A DNA stretch of 64,000 nt from Morinoia aosen (Eukaryota > Arthropoda > Malacostraca > Amphipoda > Talitridae), in assembly GCA_030386875.1 (NCBI GenBank), contig CM059573.1, positions 31,785,891 through 31,849,890 on the forward strand. The letters run 5' to 3'. The position numbers were made by a program, and so were the translations under genes. The notes beneath the pieces are model-generated. The model worked only from the letters and a program-made list of their open reading frames with translations. It had not been told where the DNA came from and ran no database searches. Below are positions 59,050 to 64,000 of this stretch, piece by piece; within the stretch, counting starts at the first letter, position 1; the number at the start of each line of letters is the position of its first letter.

Positions 59050-59541
59050 TCTCCTAAAGAAGAGGACATCCCTCCCATGCTTCTATTTCTTGCGGCTCCT
59101 CGCTTCTGAAAGGATGAAAATATCAGGGTCTGGAGCTGCGGAGAGCAAGGCTTTGATGCGCACTAACCTTATGGCCTTTTTTTCGGATTATGGGCCCCCA
59201 GACTGTAGCATGAGCAGCATGAATTTTAATTCAAGTGATGATTTTGTTACCCACATTTCAAGTGAAAGGCAAATAATCAAAGAACCCTATACAGAGTATT
59301 GTTGTGTTGGTCGACAGATTGGTTTCAGGAAGAACTTAAAAATACTGTAGAAACTCAGTTAATGGGCACTTCAGCCAAAATTGATAACGATATCGTTCAT
59401 GTGAGTAGTGGATCCAAGCCTCAAAATTGTCTCGCCTGCACCAAGCCTTCCCCGGCAGCAGATACATGTACTGATGTCATGGGCAGTGGGGGATTTTGTA
59501 AGTGTAAAAGGAGTAAGAAATATAAGAGCATTTTAATATAG
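59050..59541 (+). CDS. possible accessory gene exons of Harbinger element
   Basis: After a pyrimidine-rich acceptor (ATTTTTTTCAG, ending at 59048) a frame is open to 59350 (KISGSGAAESKALMRTNLMA, then FFSDYGPPDCSMSSMNFNSS). A second acceptor (GATTGGTTTCAG) opens EELKNTVETQLMGTSAKIDN, ending CKCKRSKKYKSILI at 59541. Harbinger elements often encode a Myb/MADF DNA-binding partner, but no such domain is recognisable here. A Ser-rich host exon or chance frame is possible. Confidence 0.3.
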
Positions 59542-60034
59542 TACAGTAGAGTTATTCCATGAATTTTTTTTTCATGTTGAGAGCTCATTAGCATGAAAAA
59601 GGAGTGCTGGAAATGATAATTACATTACCAAACTTGCTGTGAACTTGTGCTTGATAAACTGAATGGCCTTGCGGGTGAAGAACATATGAAGTTCATGTCG
59701 AAACTTGCTAAACTCTGTTCTAAGAATTGACAAGTGTTAGATGTCATTTACTGGCCTCTTTAATAATAATCATGAACTTATCTATAAATTGCTTCCCTGC
59801 CTGACTGTGGAATTGTTCCTTTCTTTTATCTCAATGTATGATAGGATCAATTAAGTTATACCTTATGTGGTAAAATAGCATATCTAGGGTCAGTACAATG
59901 CTATTCTATAATATGTTACGGACCATCCTATTATTTTTGCTCCTCTTTGACTTATTTTTCCACTCCAAATACTTCACCCTTAACTTTCATCTGACTTCAT
60001 AAATCTTCCGATTTTGTGTTTCTCTATCACGAGA

Positions 60035-60370
60035 AAAAACTATTGTATCTAAGGGAAGTAACGCTTCCAGGAGCAGAATGGTAGGGCACCAGCTTGTTAA
60101 AATAGTGTTTCTGGTTTTGTTTTAGTAATCATGTTTTTTCGGCTCATTGCCATCTTTTTCTTCAGCACCTACTACTTCCTTCTTGCATGTTTATTTTATT
60201 TGAATTTTCTTCCCAACTTCCTGTTTGAATACGCATTGTATCCTGTGTGGCAAGACACTCGTTTTACCACACAAGGATGGCCTGTGTGAGACACCCATTG
60301 TGCTTAGATTTCCGGTGTACGTGTCCATACTCGATGGTCCTTTCACTATTCCTCTCTTGATCACGTCGTT
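60035..60370 (+). repeat. SINE-like dispersed repeat, copy 2 (diverged)
   Basis: Aligns with copy 3 about 395 bp downstream (ACTATTGTATCTAAGGGAA, TTTTTTCGGCTCATTGCCAT, TTCAGCACCTAC, TTAGATTTCC, TCCTTTCACTATTCCTCTCT) but with more changes. Confidence 0.5.
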
Positions 60371-60429
60371 GTCGTGACTAAGATGATCTAAACTAACCTA
60401 AATAATTATAATAGTAACTAGTAATTATT

Positions 60430-60775
60430 CCCCTCAGGGGGATACAATTATTGTATCTACGGGAACTAGCGCTCCCAGGGGGACAATGTGAGGGCCCGAG
60501 CTGAGAGTTAGGTAGGCCTTCTTTTTTGTTGAAATAAAATGTTCTTTTGGTATGTTAAGGATCCCCTTTTTTCGGTTCACTGCTGTCCTTCAGCACCTAC
60601 AACTTTCTTCTTCAACTTTGATCTTTTTTCATGACCTTCTTTCACAACTTACTGTTTCTATGCTTTCTGCGTAGATTCCGCGTTTCCTTAACTCCATACT
60701 AAATGGTACGTTCCTCCTTCCTCTCTTTGGATCGCATTTGTTGCTGGGTAGGGAGGCTAAAACTAACGACTAATC
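60430..60775 (+). repeat. SINE-like dispersed repeat, copy 3
   Basis: Close match to 40495-40855. It begins CCCCTCAGGGGGATACAATT and ends near GGTAGGGAGGCTAAAACTAA. Confidence 0.65.
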
Positions 60776-61442
60776 AAATCTATTATCAGCCGTTACTATG
60801 CACGCGTAATCATCTGTAAGAACACGTATGCATAAATTTTTCAATACGCTGTTGAGTTGTAATATAATTTAATCTAAGGTGAACAAAGAAACTATGCAAT
60901 TTAACTTGTGAGGATGCGAACTATAGCTATGCACCATATCTGCATGATGTAGGGCATACGAGTAAATGGATGAAACTATTTCAGTTAGTGGCAGATTTAT
61001 AAACTAGATATGAGTCTTGACAAAGCTGTTTAATTGGTAACATTGGTTTACGTTGTTTGTTATTAAAAATCGGATTTTTAAACTTATTGAAACTCTGCAC
61101 ATGGATTTTGCGACAATGCGTGATTGTGAATTCAGATTATGGATGTTCCTAACCTTAACACGTAATCTAGTTTGCAGTAATTACATTTCCTAAATCCTGT
61201 TGATGTAGATTTTTAGTTAGCCTTCTTAAGTCAAATAATGATTTGTCAATGTTTTATTTAACGATGAGAAGCTGGAATAAAATACATGATGTTATTGAAA
61301 CAATTTATTTTGTTGATTGACCTAATACATTCATTCCAACAAGTGATACCAGAAAATAATGAGGAACTATTATTTCTCAGATATTTCTAACACTTTTAGG
61401 ATGCATTTCCACAGTAGTGTTAGTGCATGGAGTCCCAACACT

Positions 61443-62056
61443 TTATCCAGCAAGCATACAGCTCCTCCGCTTGTGAAGTAGTTCTTCAGCTGGTCTCTGA
61501 TGGCTGTAGCTGCCACAGCCGATCGACCGCCTCAACACAACGAACCGAATGATGTCCAGTGTTTTCCCACCAACTGCGGGTTGTGCACGATCCAGTGATA
61601 ATGTCCTTTTTTCAAGAGCAAGCGAGTTGATGTAACGGAAGTCTTTATGATCATTTAGGTAATAATAAAGAGCGCAACTTGCTAGAGTGGTAGACTGGAT
61701 TCTCTTGACTGTGATGTTTGTATCAGTACGGAAAACTCTGAACGTACTTGACAGTAAGCTGAATGCGTTTGTCTCTGTTTTTCGTGCTCTAGAAAGACCA
61801 GCTGAAAACTCTTTGGTCGTGAAAAAAGGTTAGTACAAGGATAATGCTTCATGAAACGAGTTGGCAATGGGAACGCATCATCTGCCGCTATGACATGTGG
61901 AGAAAGGAAGTTGTTCTCAAGAAGTTCACGAGTATGGGGCATGTTCAAGCAGTTAGAATCGAATGATTTCCTAAAGGATGAGTTATTGAACACTCCTGCG
62001 TCATGATACTCTATCAATTGTAGCGAGGTATCAGAGGGTAATTCCGAGTCAATCAA
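61443..62056 (-). pseudogene. PIF/Harbinger (HARBI1-like) transposase, frameshifted
   Basis: The DDE nuclease C-terminal half is recognisable. HDAGVFNNSSFRKSF (about 61985) is the SD-GVF motif. HVIAADDAFPLPTRFMKHYP (about 61890) holds the second Asp. After a frame change near 61797, GLSRARKTETNAFSLLSSTF (about 61790) holds the Glu. The tail ends at a stop at 61443. The first catalytic Asp region lies upstream of 62056 and is degraded. The enzyme would excise and insert the surrounding element. Confidence 0.8.
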
Positions 62057-63012
62057 AAGCAGGGAAGCATTTCTGCAACTTGGTGTATTGCTTGCAGATT
62101 ACCGAGCCAACTTTGCCCAGTATGTCTTATACCTTCCGCAAAGAATAAGAAAACTTTTTGCATAATTCTTGTGTATTAACACGCATAAATGACGAACACC
62201 AAAATTATATATCGGAGAAAGCATTATATTATTCTCAACGAAGGCGATGGAGAAGACTTATCTTGAATCAATTTTTTTAACGTTTCATGCCCTAAGCTCA
62301 TTTTCAACAAGGAAAACTTGCACAATTTTAACAGATAACAATAGAAAAACATGCAAAACATAAATGGAGAAACCTTGACGGTTTAATGACTCCAATCCCT
62401 CCCCATTCGCTCTATCTGAGGGTTGCTGAACCACCTGCAAAAATCATCAGACTGGTAACATTCTTGGATCCCCTTTTCATTCTTGTATTAAAGAGCATTG
62501 CTCAACTCAGCCATATTACCAAGCTATTTTCAGCGGTAAATTCTAAATTTTACACTCCAATTAAATAAAATCATTTATGATCCGTTTAAAAGAAACCGTT
62601 CAAAAATAATAATTTTCTCCGTAGGAACAATCTCACTTAACTGCAATCGTTTACATCAGCAAGCAGATCTTCTCTCAATGGATTCGGATTGTTAGCTCTA
62701 TTTTGCCACAGTTTTACCCAACATCTTCTTTTAGGTTTCGCTTTTTTTTGTACTTACATAAAAAGTTGCGGTCACAAAAGTTCCTTCGACAGCAAATTTC
62801 TAGAACTCACACACATTCGCACGTCCTGCTCATCCATATCGCGTACGTACTTCGGTTTGTTTACATTCGATGATCGTCGGACGCTCATCACAGAGCTTAG
62901 TCAGAGCCACACACAGTCGTAATGTGGCCTGACTTGCTTAACGGCCGTTTGACATGACGAGTGTCCGTCATTCATTTGACGAACGAAAAATCGTAGTGTG
63001 GCCCCGGCATAA

Positions 63013-63545
63013 GAGGGAACCCATTGCTACGCCATCTACTTGGGAGAACAAGCTACCATCGAAATGTTTAAAAGGGGCTTCAGTTGCGCCGATTCCAAAG
63101 AGCAATTTCAAAATATGACGAGGAAACTGATTAGGCGGAGAAAGGTCTTTGGAACCTAAAGTGATCTCAATAGTACCGTAAACGGGTACATTTGTGCACA
63201 AGGATTCAACATCCTATTAGGCTAATATACCTCGGGGTTTTACAACGTAGCACAGCTACGAATACGTCTGTTGATTGTAGCATAAATTTCTACGGAATAT
63301 GTAAGCGGAGAAATGATTTTATTCAAGGCCATGGCAACGGGAAAGGTTACGGCAGGAATCTCGTATATTATTGCCCTTAAACGGAGGATCATTTTAATTC
63401 GGATAAATTTCGGCATTACTGTAAAAGCTTCAAGGTTGAGAGTGCCCTTCGGGTTTTGCAAGTTATAGTTATTTGAAACGGGATTGAGAGTAGATATAAG
63501 TTCGTTTAGTTTTTTCTTCAGCTTCTCCGTTAGATCTCGTAGCAA
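63013..63545 (-). pseudogene. Penelope-like element 5, RT N-terminal half
   Basis: The minus strand at 63545-63240 carries LRAIIYEIPAVTFPVAMALN, the PLE RT region before the palm. 63201-63013 carries LLFGIGATEAPFKHFDGSLF and SQVDGVAMGSLL, the well-known QxDGxxMGSPLGP motif, cut at its end by the Harbinger element. Frame changes and substitutions show decay. It continues into 56021-55590 once the insertion is discounted. Confidence 0.75.
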
Positions 63546-63573
63546 AGCTCAAACTTAGAATTATCTGCTAGTA

Positions 63574-64000
63574 TGAGGTGCGTAAGGTATCCGAGGATAT
63601 TTTACGCACTGTAGAAAACAGAAAATGAACTTTTAATCGTCGAAACTTACCATTTCTTGCAATAAAACAAATTAAAATGATATTAACCTTACGTTTTATT
63701 TTATAAATATCCTCCATCGGCTTATATCAACGACTCAATTCGAGTCCAAAAGCGACTGCAGGCTTTGATCAGGTGGTCTTCAAATATGTCCTCCATCGCT
63801 CGGGATATTGCTTCCATCGGAGAGGTATTGGTGTTATAGGGAGGCTTATTAATTTCCTCTTCAACGTCTCCCCGCAAGCAATAATCGAAAAGATTAAGGA
63901 CCGGTGAGATAGGGGGTCATAGGTTAGGTGTGATATGATCATGAAAATTTTCGGCCATCCAATCCTGTGTTTTAAGTGCTTTATGTGATGGAGCCGACTC
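63574..64000 (-). mobile_element. mariner element, 3' part, runs off right edge
   Basis: TA at 63572-63573 is followed by TGAGGTGCGTAAGGTATCC, a plausible terminal repeat. It lies within or next to the PLE RT and carries the transposase remnant below. Confidence 0.65.
63701..64000 (-). pseudogene. mariner transposase, DD37D type, broken
   Basis: From the right edge the minus strand reads SAPSHKALKTQDWMAENFH, a stop where Trp is usual, PPISPVLNLFDYCLRGDVEE, INKPPYNT, and ends IKACSRFWTRIESL and ADGGYL. This is a mariner catalytic C-terminus. Thirty-seven residues separate the edge residue (Glu in place of the usual Asp) from the last Asp in LFDY, so a DD37D (mori/maT-like) arrangement. The stop and the changed catalytic residue make it inactive. 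Confidence 0.8.

Larger units (their letters stand above)
56025..63009. mobile_element. PIF/Harbinger element, 6985 bp, TAA duplication
   Basis: Perfect 16-bp inverted ends TGCCGGGGCCACACTA are flanked by TAA (56022-56024 and 63010-63012), the 3-bp TWA target of PIF/Harbinger. Similar GTTCGTCAAATGAA words lie just inside both ends. It carries a broken transposase on the minus strand and later insertions: a palindromic MITE and SINE-like repeats. It interrupts a PLE reverse transcriptase between the halves of the LGPTLA-type motif. Confidence 0.85.

Noticed and set aside
61682-61800. The last part of the 124-codon minus frame (FLEHEKQRQTHSAY...) as genuine protein
   Set aside because: The transposase motif GLSRARKTETNAF continues in another frame there, so this stretch is out of frame.

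Overview
The window is eukaryotic, AT-rich and almost entirely made of transposable elements. Degenerate GIY-YIG Penelope-like elements (PLEs), Tc1 DD34E and mariner DD37D transposases, a PIF/Harbinger element, hAT-type insertions with 8-bp target duplications, a LINE fragment and part of an LTR retrotransposon point to an arthropod, most likely an insect. No species can be named. No bacterial gene organisation, rRNA, tRNA or CRISPR array was seen.

Layout, left to right. 1-2584 (minus): 5' half of an LTR retrotransposon with a broken gag and the start of pol. 3645-4935, 13055-14165 and 25605-26935: three copies of a non-coding repeat built from a conserved module in alternating orientation. 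5.0-7.1 kb: two head-to-head PLE fragments; a third at 9.5-10.0 kb. 10.2-12.6 kb: a less AT-rich island with one unrecognised protein-like ORF. 15-16.1 kb: a TTAA-flanked element. 17.5-17.9 kb: a palindromic element. 19.5-20.0 kb: a 225-bp tandem duplication. 22.7 kb: a LINE 3' end with a perfect 27-bp inverted repeat. 22.95-24.63 kb: a hAT-like copy ('family H'). 24.7-25.6 kb: a truncated Tc1.

The core is 26.9-43.2 kb. A family H copy is split by a 12.8-kb insertion (28575-41420). That insertion holds two copies of another hAT-like family ('family E', 29578-30728 and 31174-38276). The second family E copy is itself split by a complete family H element (31686-37683) with a perfect 8-bp duplication. 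That family H element carries two TA-flanked palindromic MITEs and a further insertion. Several steps can be verified because an uninterrupted relative of the target lies in the same window.

43.3-44.5 kb: a palindromic element with 42-bp tandem repeats. 45-50 kb: the only stretch that may hold host exons (splice-bounded open segments on the minus strand at 47.6-49.7 kb, and one on the plus strand at 45.05 kb), with a palindromic element in a likely intron. 55.6-64 kb: a PLE reverse transcriptase split by a 7-kb PIF/Harbinger element with TAA duplications (56025-63009), then a mariner running off the right edge.

Every transposon protein seen is frameshifted, stopped or truncated, so no autonomous element is evident. 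The most interesting signals are the multi-level nesting, subterminal hexamer arrays in two unrelated hAT-like families, the conserved alternating module, and hammerhead-like motifs at PLE 3' ends.
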